From contig NHCU01000044.1 in assembly GCA_002167365.1 (NCBI GenBank), positions 32,721 to 46,947 on the forward strand: a DNA stretch of 14,227 nucleotides. The letters run 5' to 3'. Shown here in pieces: positions 14,120 to 14,227 of the stretch. The notes beneath the pieces are model-generated. The model was not told the DNA's origin and searched no databases. It worked only from the letters and a program-made list of their open reading frames with translations. The translations under genes and the position numbers were made by a program. How positions within the stretch are numbered: the first letter of the stretch is position 1; the number at the start of each line of letters is the position of its first letter. This DNA comes from Betaproteobacteria bacterium TMED41 (lineage in GTDB: Bacteria; Pseudomonadota; Gammaproteobacteria; Burkholderiales; Burkholderiaceae_A).

Positions 14120-14139
14120 ATCAATAAAAAATTAACTGA

Positions 14140-14226
14140 CTACCAATAATTCTCAACTGCAATTTCTCCATCATTATCTCTCCTGTTGGCAATAAATCCC
14201 ATATTTTTTAGTATGTTTCTGGTATC
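14140..14226 (-). CDS. C-terminal 28 residues of an unidentified protein (cut by window edge)
   Basis: An open minus-strand frame enters from the right edge and stops at TAG 14140-14142, 20 bases upstream of rsxB. It reads DTRNILKNMGFIANRRDNDG then EIAVENYW. The composition looks like real coding sequence, and the spacing fits a gene co-transcribed with rsxB and nth, but 28 residues are too few to name a family. The other two minus-strand frames contain stops here or are shorter. It could be a chance open stretch. Confidence 0.5.
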   Translation of the reverse strand, partial: DTRNILKNMGFIANRRDNDGEIAVENYW

Positions 14227-14227
14227 T

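Overview
The window is ordinary, densely packed bacterial core genome. It carries thirteen recognisable full-length protein genes, one large partial gene (ilvD, left edge) and a short unidentified gene tail (right edge). I see no tRNA, rRNA, CRISPR array, insertion sequence, phage gene or attachment site, and the longest gap between genes is about 90 bases. The DNA is clearly AT-rich, with many A and T runs, short gaps and mostly poor Shine-Dalgarno sequences, which suggests a streamlined genome. Protein sequence and gene order (hrcA-hemH-grpE-dnaK-dnaJ; divergent nadK-recN; bamE-dapB beside fur; nth behind a stand-alone rsxB; lgt beside ilvD) point to a betaproteobacterium. My best guess is the Nitrosomonadales/Methylophilales side, for example a small-genome aquatic methylotroph. 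That placement is inference from recalled gene orders and motifs, not from a search.

Layout, left to right. The N-terminal 307 residues of ilvD (branched-chain amino acid synthesis) lie on the minus strand, divergent from lgt (lipoprotein maturation) on the plus strand. lgt converges on a minus-strand run fur, zapB-like, zapA (iron regulation and Z-ring assembly). Divergent from fur is bamE-dapB (outer-membrane assembly lipoprotein; lysine/diaminopimelate synthesis), which converges on the minus-strand pair nadK-recN (NADP synthesis; recombinational repair). Divergent from nadK is the plus-strand chaperone cluster hrcA-hemH-grpE-dnaK-dnaJ, with ferrochelatase inside a heat-shock operon. dnaJ converges on nth (endonuclease III), which overlaps the upstream rsxB (ferredoxin-type iron-sulfur protein). 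A 28-residue C-terminus of an unidentified gene precedes rsxB.

Functionally, GrpE, DnaK and DnaJ form a complete Hsp70 machine, with HrcA as candidate repressor. A sigma-32-like -35 element precedes grpE, but I found no CIRCE operator. Lgt acts upstream of BamE, which is itself a lipoprotein. IlvD, RsxB and Nth are iron-sulfur proteins, HemH inserts iron into haem, and Fur is the iron regulator, so iron use recurs across the window, though this may be coincidence. I found no evidence of an undescribed system. The points worth a second look are small: unusual starts and junctions, a G8 tract in dnaK, a basic insertion in Lgt, an atypical BamE lipobox and a few palindromes.
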